Of a DNA stretch of 64,000 nt, positions 26,695-35,964 are shown in pieces. A program made the translations under genes and the position numbers. The notes beneath the pieces were generated by a model. That model was not told the origin of the DNA and ran no database searches. It worked only from the letters and a program-made list of their open reading frames with translations. Position 1 is the stretch's first letter. Every line of letters begins with the position of its first letter. Source of the DNA: Clostridia bacterium (GTDB lineage: Bacteria > Bacillota > Clostridia > Oscillospirales > Acutalibacteraceae); the NCBI GenBank assembly GCA_017623615.1, contig JAGAOT010000026.1, forward strand, positions 38,650 through 102,649, in the 5' to 3' direction.

Positions 26695-27858
26695 ATGGCA
26701 GAGAAAAAAATAATAAGCTTGCAAAAAAAGCGTAATATGCTTACGGCAAAAAAGATTTTTAAAATAATGAGAATCCCCGTGGTCATCCTTGCCGTTGCCG
26801 CTGCCTTGTTTTTGAGCGCAAGGCTTATGGGAAACGTTGCCGTTTCCAACATAACAGACGGCATAAGGCAGGTTAAAACCGTTTTTGCAAAGGGCGGGGG
26901 ATATCCCTATTCGCTTGATACTTTTAACTTCAAAAAAGCCGATGCAATCGGTTCGGGTGTGATTACGGTTAACAACGATTCAACCGTGGTGCTCAATTCT
27001 TCGGCAGATGAGCTTTTTAACATGCAGATTAAACCCGGCTCAAGGGTTATAACTCAAAACGGCAGGGCGCTCATTTACGGCACGGCTTCAAACGAGGTTA
27101 TTCTTCAAAGCAGAACCGAAAAGCTCGGCAGCATAACGGAAGAAAGCTCGGTTGTTGTTGCAGCGCTTGCCGATAACGGCAGCTTTGCAACCTCGCATGC
27201 TTCCGAAAAGCACCAAAGCATTCTGCGCGTTTATAACAGCCGCTTTAAAAATGTTTTTCAATGGAACTGCTCGCAGGAGCGCGTTGCGGATATCGCACTT
27301 TCCCGAAACGGCAGAAATCTTGCAGTTGCGGCGGTTGGCGCTGAAAATGCCGAGATTTATACCCGAATAATCATTTTTAATATCGGCGATACAGAGCCGA
27401 AAGCGGATGTTAAATTCAGCGGCACAATGTTTTTTGATGTTGTTTATACCGCTTCGGGCAAAATTATTGCCGCGGGCGACAACAAGACTGTTGTTCTGAA
27501 TAAAAAGGGTGAAACGGTTGATGAAACGGTTTATGCCGAGGACAGCATCCTTGCCGTCTGCTCCGATGACAGCGGAAATACAGTTGTCTGCTATGAGGAA
27601 TTCGGCGGCGCAAAAACAGGCATAGCAAGATATTCGAGAAGTGGCAAAAAGACATGCTCCGTTGTCGTTGACGGAATACCCGACTGCGTTGCGGCAGAGG
27701 GCGGCAGAATAGCCGTTGCCTCAGGCAATGAAATAGTTGTTTATTCTCAAAACGGCAAGGAAGTTAAACGCATTGAAACTGAAAACGCCGTTGAAAGCGT
27801 GTTTATCGCTTCGGGAACGGTTTATGCCGTTGGCGGCGGCGCGATATATAAATATTAA
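26695..27858 (+). CDS. DUF5711 family membrane-anchored beta-propeller-like protein
   Basis: A 387-aa protein with one N-terminal anchor helix (about 25-45) after a basic head, then an outside domain with repeating strand units of propeller type (VITQNGRALIYGTA, SSVVVAALADNGSFATS, VADIALSRNGRNLAVAAVG, IIAAGDNKTVVLNKKGETV, GRIAVASGNEIVVYSQNGKEV). This matches DUF5711, a clostridial family of unknown role. It starts the DUF5711-cvpA-pgsA-clp run; the genes are spaced 12-19 bases. Confidence 0.8.
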   Translation: MAEKKIISLQKKRNMLTAKKIFKIMRIPVVILAVAAALFLSARLMGNVAVSNITDGIRQVKTVFAKGGGYPYSLDTFNFKKADAIGSGVITVNNDSTVVLNSSADELFNMQIKPGSRVITQNGRALIYGTASNEVILQSRTEKLGSITEESSVVVAALADNGSFATSHASEKHQSILRVYNSRFKNVFQWNCSQERVADIALSRNGRNLAVAAVGAENAEIYTRIIIFNIGDTEPKADVKFSGTMFFDVVYTASGKIIAAGDNKTVVLNKKGETVDETVYAEDSILAVCSDDSGNTVVCYEEFGGAKTGIARYSRSGKKTCSVVVDGIPDCVAAEGGRIAVASGNEIVVYSQNGKEVKRIETENAVESVFIASGTVYAVGGGAIYKY

Positions 27859-27870
27859 GGGGGTGCATCT

Positions 27871-28560
27871 GTGGGAATTTTACCTGTTATCATTGACCTT
27901 GTGCTTGTGTCAATTTTTATTGGCGCAATCCTTAAAGGCAGAAGCGAAGGCTTTGTGAGAACTGTCCTTTCAGTTATTGCAGCAATCGCAGGCATTCTTA
28001 TTGCAAAGGAATACTGTGAGCCCGTTGCTCTGTGGATTGAAGAACATTTTATCAGAAATGCGGCAACAAACTCCATTGGCAATGTTCTCGGTAACCATAT
28101 CGGCGGCACCGTGCAGGAAGTTATCAATGCTTTACCCGTCTACATAAAAAATGCGGCGGAGTTTGCGGAAATACAAATTGAGAGCTTTGTTTCCGAAACA
28201 ATCACTCCCGAAGCGGTTGAAACCGCAACCGAATCAATTTATGCCGCCATTAAGGATTTTGCGGTTATCCCCGCATCAAAAGTTGTTGCATTCATTATCA
28301 TTTATATAATTGTTAACACAGTTCTCTCAATCGGCATTTCATTTGTAAATAATTTCTTCAAATTGCCGATTCTTAAAGGGTTAAATAAAACTCTCGGTGC
28401 AGTTCTCGGCGGAATAAAAGGCGTTTTTGAAATGTATGTTATCAGCGCCGTTATAGGGTTTGCATCAATGCTGATTCCGGTTGAAGAGTTCGCAGAGGCG
28501 GTCAGCAAGGCAACCCTTCAGCAGGGTCTTTGGGAAACAATACTTTCGTTTTTTAAATAA
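27871..28560 (+). CDS. CvpA family membrane protein
   Basis: A 229-aa protein with four helices and the CvpA pattern at the head (DLVLVSIFIGAILKGRSEGFVRTVLSVIA). Homologues affect colicin V export, biofilm and envelope stress in E. coli, with no defined activity. The start is GTG, supported by GGGGGTG upstream and by the membrane helix beginning right after. It lies between DUF5711 and pgsA, which points to envelope biology. Confidence 0.85.
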   Translation: MGILPVIIDLVLVSIFIGAILKGRSEGFVRTVLSVIAAIAGILIAKEYCEPVALWIEEHFIRNAATNSIGNVLGNHIGGTVQEVINALPVYIKNAAEFAEIQIESFVSETITPEAVETATESIYAAIKDFAVIPASKVVAFIIIYIIVNTVLSIGISFVNNFFKLPILKGLNKTLGAVLGGIKGVFEMYVISAVIGFASMLIPVEEFAEAVSKATLQQGLWETILSFFK

Positions 28561-28572
28561 AAGGAGGATATT

Positions 28573-29193
28573 ATGAAAGCAATATTAAAAGAATATTTTA
28601 CGGGATGTCTTACAATCCCCAACCTTTTGTCACTCATAAGAATAGCCCTTATCCCCGTTTTTGCCGTGCTTTTCAATGACGGCAGCTATCTGTGGGCGGT
28701 CATCGTTCTTGCAATTTCGGGTCTGACAGACTTTTTTGACGGCAAGATTGCCCGCAAGTTTAACCAGATAAGCGCGCTCGGTAAGCTGCTTGACCCCATC
28801 GCCGACAAGCTCAGCCAGATTACAATAGCAGTTGTGTTCTATCTTGCATTCAGCAACAGCAGCGACGAAACGGTTAAAACCTTCAGTTGGATTTTCCTCA
28901 TTTTCCTTGTTAAGGAAGCTGTTATGGTTGTGGGCGGCGCGATTATGATTGCGTTTGGATTAAAGCCCGTTGCGGCTGAAATGCCCGGTAAGATTGCAAC
29001 CTTTGCTTTCTATGTTATCATGTGCGTTATCATGGCGTTTGGCCCCGATATCGGCATTCTCGGCAATGTGTTTACCCTGCCTGCCGCGGTAATGATTGCT
29101 CTTGTGTGCATCAGCGTTGTGCTTACAATAATCGCATTTTTGAGCTATATGCCCGGAGTGTTTCAGCAGGTTAAGGAAAGAAGCAAAAAATAA
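28573..29193 (+). CDS. pgsA: CDP-diacylglycerol-glycerol-3-phosphate phosphatidyltransferase
   Basis: Makes phosphatidylglycerol phosphate, the committed step to anionic phospholipids. The CDP-alcohol phosphotransferase motif is complete: D56-G57, A60-R61, G70, D74 and D78 (DGKIARKF...GKLLDPIADK). Five to six helices, 206 aa. AGGAGG precedes the ATG. The neighbouring cvpA-like and ClpE-like genes suggest an envelope/stress operon. Confidence 0.94.
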   Translation: MKAILKEYFTGCLTIPNLLSLIRIALIPVFAVLFNDGSYLWAVIVLAISGLTDFFDGKIARKFNQISALGKLLDPIADKLSQITIAVVFYLAFSNSSDETVKTFSWIFLIFLVKEAVMVVGGAIMIAFGLKPVAAEMPGKIATFAFYVIMCVIMAFGPDIGILGNVFTLPAAVMIALVCISVVLTIIAFLSYMPGVFQQVKERSKK

Positions 29194-29211
29194 TTTCAAA
29201 GGATATACGGA

Positions 29212-31503
29212 ATGAAACAGGTTTTATGTGCAAGATGTAAAAAACGCCCCGCAATGTTTTTTGTGACCAAGGTTGAGGGCGAAAAAACAACTCAAGAGGG
29301 TCTTTGCATCAAATGCGCCATGGAAATGAACATCGGCCCCGTCAAGCAGATTATGCAGAGCATGGGTATCTCCGAGGATGAATTGGACGATGTCAGCGAG
29401 CAGTTTGAGGCAATGTTCGGCGAGGACGGAGGATTTGAGCCGGGCGGAGCGGGAACGATGCCGTTTCTGCAGAACTTCGGCGCAATGAGCAACCCCCAAA
29501 ACGGCGAAGAGCGCACCGCTTCCGACTCCAAGGACGGCGCGCAGGAGAAAAAGAAAAGATGGGGCAACAGAAAAGATAAGCAGGAGGAGAAAAAGCGCAA
29601 GTATCTTTCACAGTTCTGCACCGATTTAACCGCAAAGGCAAAAGCGGGCAATATTGACCGCATAATCGGCAGAGAAAATGAGATTTACAGAGCGATTCAG
29701 ATTCTCTGCAGAAGAACAAAGAACAATCCCTGCTTTATCGGCGAGCCCGGTGTCGGTAAAACCGCCATTGCAGAGGGCTTGGCTCTCAAAATATCGGCGG
29801 GTGACGTTCCCGCAAAACTGCGCGATAAAGAAATTCACATGCTTGACCTTGCCGCCCTTGTTGCGGGCACACAGTTCAGAGGTCAGTTCGAAAGCAGAAT
29901 AAAGGGACTTGTTGAAGAAGTGCGCAGTGAGGGTAACATTATCCTCTTTATTGATGAGGTGCATTCGCTTGTCGGCACGGGCGATGCAGAGGGCTCGATG
30001 AATGCGGCGAATATCCTTAAGCCCTCACTTTCAAGGGGAGAAATTCAGATAATCGGCGCAACCACCTTTACCGAATACAGAAAATATATCGAAAAGGATG
30101 CCGCTCTTGAACGCAGGCTTCAGCCCATCAAGGTTGAGGAGCCGTCGATTGAGCAGACAACCGAAATGCTTATCGGTGTTAAGGATTACTATGAGGATTT
30201 TCACCGCGTTCGCGTTACGGACAGCCTCATAGCAAAGGCAGTCAGCCTTTCGGAAAGATATATTAATGACAGATTTTTGCCCGACAAGGCGATAGATTTG
30301 CTCGATGAAGCATGCACCTGCGCAAATCTTCGCAACAAGAGCATAAGCGATTTTGAAATTGCTTCAGCGGAGCTTGCAGAGCTTGAAGCTCACGAAGCCG
30401 AGCTCATGGAAACCACCGAAGAAAAGGACTATGAAGAAATCGCAAAAATAAAAGCTGAAATTATTCAGAAAAAAGAAGAGGCGGCAAAGCTTGAAGAGCT
30501 CGCCTCCGACAACCATGTTACCGAGGATGACCTTGCAAGGGTTATCCAGCTTTGGACGGGAATCCCCGCAAGCAAGGTTATCGAAAGCGATATGCGCCGC
30601 CTTTCAAAGCTTGAAGAAAACCTCAAGGCAGGTCTTATCGGTCAGGACGAAGCGATTTCGCTTGTTGCCGCCGCTGTAAGACGCGGCAGAGTTCAGATAA
30701 GCCCCCGCCGCAGACCCGCATCCTTTATTTTTGTGGGTCCCACGGGTGTGGGCAAAACAGAGCTTGTGAAGCTGCTTGCAAAGGAGCTTTTTGAAACGCC
30801 CGAAACCCTAATTCGCCTTGATATGAGCGAGTTTATGGAGAAGCATTCCGTTTCGCGTATCATCGGCTCGCCGCCGGGATATGTGGGCTATGACGAGGCG
30901 GGGCAGCTCACCGAAAAGGTGCGCCGCAAGCCCTATTCGGTAGTCCTTTTTGATGAGATTGAAAAGGCTCACCCCGATGTTATGAACATTCTGCTCCAGA
31001 TTCTTGACGAGGGCAGAATAACCGATGCTCAGGGCAGAACGGTCAGCTTTGAAAACACGGTTATCGTTATGACCTCCAACGCGGGCAGCAACCGCGGCTC
31101 GGGTGCGCTCGGTTTTGCAAAAACCAAGAACGAGGCATCAAAAGAAAGAGCACTCAAAGCGCTCAACGAATTCCTTCGCCCCGAATTTATCGGCAGAGTT
31201 GACGAGGTTGTTGTGTTCAACGACCTCACGGTTGAGGACTATAAGCGCATTGCCGTGCTGATGCTTGAGGAGCTTGTTGACCCGCTTGCTGACAAGGGAA
31301 TTACCTTTACATGGAGTGATGAAGCAATCGCTCTTATCGCCGAAAAATCCGTTGACGGACCCCGCGGCGCAAGAGATTTGCGCAATGTTATCCGCCGTAA
31401 TGTTGAGGATGTTATAACCGAAAAAATCGTTAACAGCATTTCTCCCGTCAAGGCGGTCAATGTTGCCGCAGAGGGTGAAAACATCGTCTGCAATTTCGAA
31501 TAA
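29212..31503 (+). CDS. ClpE-like AAA+ unfoldase with N-terminal zinc finger
   Basis: A 763-aa Hsp100 ATPase. Residues 1-40 hold a CxxC...CxxC zinc finger (C6, C9, C32, C35) as in ClpE, with no Clp-N repeats; a charged linker (100-130) follows. AAA-1 has GEPGVGKT (177-184) and [11 protein letters not shown]; a short coiled middle domain lies near 395-440; AAA-2 has GPTGVGKT (about 511). ALGFAK near residue 633 carries an LGF tripeptide at the usual ClpP-docking loop, so it likely feeds ClpP. It lacks a CtsR-type operator in the 18-base gap after pgsA, so it is not controlled as a stand-alone heat-shock gene from here. A terminator follows. Confidence 0.9.
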   Translation: MKQVLCARCKKRPAMFFVTKVEGEKTTQEGLCIKCAMEMNIGPVKQIMQSMGISEDELDDVSEQFEAMFGEDGGFEPGGAGTMPFLQNFGAMSNPQNGEERTASDSKDGAQEKKKRWGNRKDKQEEKKRKYLSQFCTDLTAKAKAGNIDRIIGRENEIYRAIQILCRRTKNNPCFIGEPGVGKTAIAEGLALKISAGDVPAKLRDKEIHMLDLAALVAGTQFRGQFESRIKGLVEEVRSEGNIILFIDEVHSLVGTGDAEGSMNAANILKPSLSRGEIQIIGATTFTEYRKYIEKDAALERRLQPIKVEEPSIEQTTEMLIGVKDYYEDFHRVRVTDSLIAKAVSLSERYINDRFLPDKAIDLLDEACTCANLRNKSISDFEIASAELAELEAHEAELMETTEEKDYEEIAKIKAEIIQKKEEAAKLEELASDNHVTEDDLARVIQLWTGIPASKVIESDMRRLSKLEENLKAGLIGQDEAISLVAAAVRRGRVQISPRRRPASFIFVGPTGVGKTELVKLLAKELFETPETLIRLDMSEFMEKHSVSRIIGSPPGYVGYDEAGQLTEKVRRKPYSVVLFDEIEKAHPDVMNILLQILDEGRITDAQGRTVSFENTVIVMTSNAGSNRGSGALGFAKTKNEASKERALKALNEFLRPEFIGRVDEVVVFNDLTVEDYKRIAVLMLEELVDPLADKGITFTWSDEAIALIAEKSVDGPRGARDLRNVIRRNVEDVITEKIVNSISPVKAVNVAAEGENIVCNFE

Positions 31504-31509
31504 AATATA

Positions 31510-31546
31510 ATCCGTATCGCCCGATAACGGTGATACGGATTTTTAT
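31510..31546 (+). terminator. Terminator of the DUF5711-cvpA-pgsA-clp operon
   Basis: ATCCGTATC (31510-31518) pairs with GATACGGAT (31532-31540), followed by T5. Confidence 0.8.
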
Positions 31547-31641
31547 ATTGTAATCTTTTATATATTTCAGCCCTTATTTTTATTTGTTTTTGTGAAACAT
31601 AAAAAAATTGAAAATAACGGAATTTTTTTTGCGAAAAAACC

Positions 31642-31670
31642 TATACAAATTAATAAAATTGTGCTAAAGT
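31642..31670 (+). promoter_or_regulatory. Promoter of purC
   Basis: TATACA, 17-base spacer, TAAAGT, 33 bases before the start codon. No purine-riboswitch core is seen in the leader. Confidence 0.45.
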
Positions 31671-31703
31671 AATCTTGTTTTTAAAACAAAAGGAGTGTTG
31701 CAA

Positions 31704-32387
31704 ATGAAAAAGATTTATGAAGGCAAAACAAAGGATGTTTATTCGCTTGACAACGGCAACGTAATGCTTAAGTTCAAGGATGACTGCACAGGCAAAGACG
31801 GCGTGTTTGACCCCGGTGAGAACTCGGTTGGTCTTACAATCGAAGGCATTGGCAAAGCAAACCTTGAAACATCAATTCATTATTTTGAACTCCTCAAAAA
31901 AGCAGGCATTAAGACTCACTATGTAAGCGCAAACCTTGATGACGCAACAATGGAAGTTCTTCCCGGCAAGGTTTTCGGTCACGGACTTGAAGTTATCTGC
32001 CGCCTTGTTGCAACAGGCAGCTTCATTCGCAGATACGGCGAATATATCGCAGACGGCACACCGCTTGAAGGCGGCTATGTTGAATGCACATTCAAAAACG
32101 ATGCTCTCGGCGACCCCCTCGTAACAGGTGAAGGTCTTGCAGCTCTCGGCATCATGACCCCCGCAATGTTCGAAAGCATGAAGGAGCAGACTCTTAAGAT
32201 TACAAAGATTGTTGCCGACGACCTCAAGTCAATCGGTCTTGACCTTTGGGATATCAAGTTTGAGTTCGGCTACAACAACGACGAGGTTATCCTCATCGAC
32301 GAAATCGCTTCGGGCAACATGCGCGTTTATAAGGACGGCAAGATTGTTGACCCCGTTGAACTTACAAAGATTATCAACAACAGATAA
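31704..32387 (+). CDS. purC: SAICAR synthetase PurC
   Basis: Joins aspartate to CAIR in purine synthesis, with [19 protein letters not shown] at the head, [17 protein letters not shown] and ELGYNNDEV-like [22 protein letters not shown] carry the substrate and nucleotide contacts. The length (227 aa) is normal. AAAGGAG lies eight bases before ATG 31704; the upstream GTG reading is rejected. It stands alone here, away from any other pur gene. Confidence 0.96.
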   Translation: MKKIYEGKTKDVYSLDNGNVMLKFKDDCTGKDGVFDPGENSVGLTIEGIGKANLETSIHYFELLKKAGIKTHYVSANLDDATMEVLPGKVFGHGLEVICRLVATGSFIRRYGEYIADGTPLEGGYVECTFKNDALGDPLVTGEGLAALGIMTPAMFESMKEQTLKITKIVADDLKSIGLDLWDIKFEFGYNNDEVILIDEIASGNMRVYKDGKIVDPVELTKIINNR

Positions 32388-32396
32388 AAATTTTTT

Positions 32397-32433
32397 ATGG
32401 CACACTTCGCAAGGAAGTGTGCCATAGTTTTAT
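32397..32433 (+). terminator. Terminator after purC
   Basis: Perfect 12-bp stem ATGGCACACTTC / GAAGTGTGCCAT with loop GCAAG, followed by AGTTTTATT. Confidence 0.8.
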
Positions 32434-32510
32434 TCGCCTGACGGCGAGTGATATAGCTTTGCAGTTATATTCTGCTTAGAGTGGAATTTGGCTATGCCAA
32501 GTTTACAAAA
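32434..32510. repeat. Palindrome-rich intergenic stretch, REP-like
   Basis: CGCCTGACGGCG at 32435-32446, then GAGTGATATAGC and TTGGCTATGCCAAG (32488-32501) form small back-to-back palindromes in a non-coding gap. The style (tiny hairpins linked by GTGATAT-like bridges) suggests a decayed dispersed repeat. Confidence 0.35.
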
Positions 32511-32599
32511 AACATTCTGCGAAAAAATTTACAATATGTTAACCGTTTTTATTTGAAGATAATATAAAATATAATAGAATAATTTTGCGGAGGTGCACC

Positions 32600-33493
32600 T
32601 TGCTCGGTTATGTTAAGGCGTTCAAGCCTGAAATGAAGGTTAAGGACTATGAGCTTTACAGAGGGATTTACTGCTCTCTTTGCCGCGCACTCGGCAGGAT
32701 TTATTCGCCCGTTGCCCAGCTTTTTTTGAGCTACGATTTTGCGTTCGCGGCGGTTTTGCGCCTTGCGGCGGCGGATGGCGGTTGCTCTTTTTCGCCTAAG
32801 CGATGTCCGTATAACCCCGCAAAAAAATGCATGATTTGTTCGGGCAAGGATGAACTTGATTTTTGTGCCCATGCGGTGATAATAACCGTTTTTTATAAGG
32901 TGCTTGATAATCTGCATGATGCGGGTTTCAAATCAAGGCTTGTCGCCGCTTTGATATATCCGATAGTTTGGCTGATGCATAAAAAAGCTGCCCGCCTTGC
33001 GCCCGAAATCGAAAGAATTATCGGCGATTCCATGAAAAAACAAGCGCAAATCGAGCAGAAAAACGATGTCTGCCTTGACGAGGCGGCTCACGAAAGCGCG
33101 CATGTCCTCGGCGAAGTTATTGCTCTCGGTTTTGACGGCGAAAGAAAAAATTCGCTCTACACTCTCGGCTATATGGTGGGAAGATATGTATATATCCTCG
33201 ATGCCGCCGATGACCTTGAGGACGATTTGAAAAACGGCAGCTTCAATCCGTTTAAGTCGGAATACAGCGATATTGAAAACACAAAAACAAAAGAAAAATT
33301 TGCCGAAAGAGTCAGGGGAATGCTCAATTTAACGCAAAGCAGCGCTCTTGATGCGCTTGATTCTCTTGAAAAGAAACGCTTCGGTGACATTCTTGAAAAT
33401 ATAATCTTTGACGGGCTGACCTTCAGCGGCGAAAAGATGCTGAAAAAGTATTTGCCCCAAGAAGAAAAGAAAAATATTTACACGGTGGAGTAG
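32600..33493 (+). CDS. DUF5685 family protein
   Basis: A 297-aa largely helical protein matching DUF5685, restricted to Firmicutes, of unknown activity. Conserved Cys sites are YCSLCRALG near residue 25 and CPYNPAKKCMICSGK near 75, which may bind metal. A later block LGYMVGRYVYILDAADDLEDDLKNG (split here by its acidic DDLEDD) resembles the Asp-rich helices of trans-prenyl-transferase folds; that similarity is my inference only. No ATG is available: TTG 32600 follows GGAGGTG. A J-like gene starts five bases after its stop. Confidence 0.78.
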   Translation: MLGYVKAFKPEMKVKDYELYRGIYCSLCRALGRIYSPVAQLFLSYDFAFAAVLRLAAADGGCSFSPKRCPYNPAKKCMICSGKDELDFCAHAVIITVFYKVLDNLHDAGFKSRLVAALIYPIVWLMHKKAARLAPEIERIIGDSMKKQAQIEQKNDVCLDEAAHESAHVLGEVIALGFDGERKNSLYTLGYMVGRYVYILDAADDLEDDLKNGSFNPFKSEYSDIENTKTKEKFAERVRGMLNLTQSSALDALDSLEKKRFGDILENIIFDGLTFSGEKMLKKYLPQEEKKNIYTVE

Positions 33494-33497
33494 AGAT

Positions 33498-34067
33498 ATG
33501 AGAAATCCGTATGAAGTTCTCGGCGTTCCGCAGGGTGCGGGCATGGAGCAGGTTAACGCCGCTTACAGAGAGTTGCTCCGTAGGTATCAGGACGGCGGCA
33601 ATCAAAGGCTTGTTGATGAAATCAATGAGGCATATGATGCGATTGTTATGGGCGGCAGTTCCTCTGCGGGCTATTCCGCAGGCGGACATGCAAGCAACGC
33701 GGATTATTCCGATATCAGAGCCAAAATAAATTCGGGTAGGCTTGACGATGCGCAGATTCTTCTTGACGGAATCCCCGAATACGGCAGGGATGCCCAATGG
33801 TATTACCTCAAGGGTACCGTTCAGCAAAAGCGCGGCTGGCTTGAGGAAGCGGCAAAGAATTTTGCCGCCGCAAGCAACCTTGACCCGCAGAATAACACAT
33901 ATAAAATGGCTTATAACAAGGTCAGCAATGCTCGCTCCGGAGGCTACCGAACGGAAAGACATTCGGAGGGAAAATCGGGCTGTTCGGGCTGCGACATGTG
34001 CACGGGCCTTTTGTGTGCGGACTGCTGCTGTGAATGCTTCGGCGGCGACTTAATTTCCTGCTGTTAA
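33498..34067 (+). CDS. Degenerate J-domain/TPR protein with Cys-rich tail
   Basis: A 189-aa protein. Residues 3-50 have a J-domain helix pattern (NPYEVLGVPQGAGMEQVNAAYRELLRRY) but the HPD tripeptide needed to stimulate DnaK is replaced by QDG. A TPR-like pair follows (KINSGRLDDAQILLDGI and WYYLKGTVQQKRGWLEEAAK). The last 27 residues hold ten cysteines (CSGCDMC, CADCCCECF, final CC). Such proteins sit beside DUF5685 in Clostridia. It is unlikely to be a DnaK co-chaperone; a scaffold or metal-binding role is open. Confidence 0.78.
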   Translation: MRNPYEVLGVPQGAGMEQVNAAYRELLRRYQDGGNQRLVDEINEAYDAIVMGGSSSAGYSAGGHASNADYSDIRAKINSGRLDDAQILLDGIPEYGRDAQWYYLKGTVQQKRGWLEEAAKNFAAASNLDPQNNTYKMAYNKVSNARSGGYRTERHSEGKSGCSGCDMCTGLLCADCCCECFGGDLISCC

Positions 34068-34076
34068 GGTGATATA

Positions 34077-34610
34077 ATGAAACAAAGCTCAAAATGCGCT
34101 ATCGGCGGTATTGTTGCCGCCGTTTCGCTGGTTTTAATGATATCGGTTGCAATAATACCTTTTTTAACATACGCGCTTCCCGCTGTTGCGGGTCTGTTTA
34201 TCGTTTTTATCGTGATTGAAATTGATAAAAAATGGGCGTTCGGTGTTTACTGCACGGTTGCAATCCTCGGCATGCTGCTTGTGCCCGTCAAAGAGGTTGC
34301 GGTGATGTATCTTGCGTTTTTCGGCTATTACCCGATACTCAAAGCCGCGATTGAGGGCAGGCTGCCCGCTGTGCTTGGCTGGATTATCAAAATATTGACC
34401 TTTGCGGCTACCATGGCGGGGTCATATTATCTGATGATAAAGCTTATGGGTGTTACGATAGACGAAACAGAGGAATGGGGAGTATGGGCTTATCCCATTC
34501 TGCTCGGCATGGGCACTGTTACTTTTGTTATCTATGACATCGCTCTGACAAAAATGATAACCCTTTATCTCATGAAAGGTCAAAAACATTTTAAAAGATA
34601 TTTTAAATAA
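34077..34610 (+). CDS. Conserved polytopic membrane protein
   Basis: A 177-aa protein with five to six helices, starting 9 bases after the J-like gene and probably in the same operon as DUF5685. The size and helix count recall ECF S components, and the window lacks one, but no substrate-binding motif is visible, so this stays an open guess. Function unknown. The end is basic (KGQKHFKRYFK), so the C-terminus should be cytoplasmic. Confidence 0.65.
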   Translation: MKQSSKCAIGGIVAAVSLVLMISVAIIPFLTYALPAVAGLFIVFIVIEIDKKWAFGVYCTVAILGMLLVPVKEVAVMYLAFFGYYPILKAAIEGRLPAVLGWIIKILTFAATMAGSYYLMIKLMGVTIDETEEWGVWAYPILLGMGTVTFVIYDIALTKMITLYLMKGQKHFKRYFK

Positions 34611-34612
34611 TA

Positions 34613-34641
34613 TTGCGTTTTTTGTTAACATCATTTATAAT
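34613..34641 (+). promoter_or_regulatory. Promoter of the GH109-kinase-GH4-ADH operon
   Basis: TTGCGT (34613-34618), 17-base spacer, TATAAT (34636-34641). It begins two bases after the upstream gene's stop codon. Confidence 0.6.
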
Positions 34642-34643
34642 AT

Positions 34644-34666
34644 AACCGTCGGACTGTCCGACGGTT
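34644..34666. promoter_or_regulatory. Palindrome over the predicted start site: operator or terminator
   Basis: AACCGTCGGA (34644-34653) and TCCGACGGTT (34657-34666), a perfect 10-bp inverted repeat with a 3-base centre, followed by ATTTTTT. As RNA from the upstream gene it would be an intrinsic terminator. For the promoter at 34613-34641 it covers +1, where it could serve as an operator. Confidence 0.6.
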
Positions 34667-34694
34667 ATTTTTTGTATAAAACAGAGGTAGTATT

Positions 34695-35951
34695 ATGAAA
34701 GAGTTTGTTAATATCGGCATTATTGGCACAAGCGGCAGAGGCTCGGGAATGCTCCGCGAGCTTCTTAAATGCGAGGGTGTCAGAGTTCCCGCCGTTTGCG
34801 ATAAATATGAGGACAGAGCCAAGCGCGGCGCAGAGATAGTTAAGGAAGAGGTTGGCACGGATGCCAACGTTTATCTTGACTATAAGGAAATGTTTGAAAA
34901 AGAACAGCTTGACGGCGTTTATATTGCAACCACATGGATTACCCACTCTCGTATTGCAATCGATGCAATGAAAGCGGGCATTCACGTTGCAACAGAGGTT
35001 GGCGGCGCGGCAAGTGTTGAGGAATGCTGGCAGCTTGTACGCACAAGCGAGGAAACAGGCAAGTTTTGCATGCTTCTTGAAAACTGCTGCTATGACAGAA
35101 ACGAAATGGCTCTTTTCAACATGGTTAAAAAAGGCATTTTCGGAGAAATTATACATATGACGGGCGGATATCAGCACGATTTGCGCGATGAAATCAGCCT
35201 CGGCAGAGAAAACAGACACGGCAGACTCTTTAATTTCCAGCTCCGCAACGGCGAGCTTTATCCCACCCATCAGCTTGGCCCCATCACCAAGGTGCTCGGC
35301 ATCAACAGAGGCAACAGATTTGTTTCGCTCGTTTCAATGGCAAGCAAGTCCAGAGGTCTTAATGAGTGGATTAAAAAGAATAAGGGCGAGGACTATGACC
35401 TTGCAAACTATGACTTCAACGAGGGCGATATTGTAACAACAATGCTTAAATGCGCCAACGGCGAAACCGTTGTTCTCACTCACGACTGCTCGCTGCCCCG
35501 CAACTATTCAAGAGCTTATCGCGTTCAGGGCACAAAGGGTCTTTACATGGAAGACGGCGACTCAATCTATCTTGAGGGCAGAACAAAGAACGAAACGGGA
35601 AGCTGGGCGCATCCCTCCGAGCCGTTTGAGCCTTATCTTGAAGAATATGAGCATCCGCTCTGGAAAAAATATCAGATTGACGGCGTTCACGCAGGTCACG
35701 GCGGCATGGACTACCTTGTTCTTTCCGCATTTGCAGAGAGCGTAAGGCTTGATGCCGCACCGCCCATTGACGTTTATGACACGGCGGTTATGATGGCGGT
35801 AACCTGCCTTTCGGAGCAGTCAATCGCATTGGGCAGCGCACCCGTTGCGTTCCCCGATTTCACAAACGGCATGTGGATTGACAGAGAGCCCTCAAGGCGC
35901 GGAATGTTCTGCCTTGACGAGGTTTGCGAGGAGTTCTTTGAAGAAAAATAA
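34695..35951 (+). CDS. GH109-like NAD-dependent glycosidase (Gfo/Idh/MocA fold)
   Basis: A 418-aa protein resembling family GH109, alpha-N-acetylgalactosaminidases that cleave by transient oxidation at C3 with tightly held NAD. Rossmann head IGIIGTSGRGSGMLREL; family blocks MLLENCCYDRNEMA, TGGYQHDLRDE, NGELYPTHQLGPITKVLGI, and HAGHGGMDYLVLSAF. There is no signal peptide, so the substrate must be taken up first. It opens a four-gene operon with a sugar kinase, a GH4 enzyme and an alcohol dehydrogenase. Other sugar specificities are possible within the family. Confidence 0.83.
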   Translation: MKEFVNIGIIGTSGRGSGMLRELLKCEGVRVPAVCDKYEDRAKRGAEIVKEEVGTDANVYLDYKEMFEKEQLDGVYIATTWITHSRIAIDAMKAGIHVATEVGGAASVEECWQLVRTSEETGKFCMLLENCCYDRNEMALFNMVKKGIFGEIIHMTGGYQHDLRDEISLGRENRHGRLFNFQLRNGELYPTHQLGPITKVLGINRGNRFVSLVSMASKSRGLNEWIKKNKGEDYDLANYDFNEGDIVTTMLKCANGETVVLTHDCSLPRNYSRAYRVQGTKGLYMEDGDSIYLEGRTKNETGSWAHPSEPFEPYLEEYEHPLWKKYQIDGVHAGHGGMDYLVLSAFAESVRLDAAPPIDVYDTAVMMAVTCLSEQSIALGSAPVAFPDFTNGMWIDREPSRRGMFCLDEVCEEFFEEK

Positions 35952-35964
35952 AGGGGATTGAATC

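Noticed and set aside
31547-31703. Purine riboswitch before purC
   Set aside because: No conserved three-way-junction core or terminator hairpin lies between the promoter and the start codon.
33498-33650. Active DnaJ co-chaperone
   Set aside because: The HPD tripeptide is absent (QDG instead), so DnaK stimulation is not expected.
34077-34610. Missing S component of the ECF transporter
   Set aside because: Size and helices fit, but no S-component motif is visible and it belongs to the DUF5685 unit, so it is kept as unknown.
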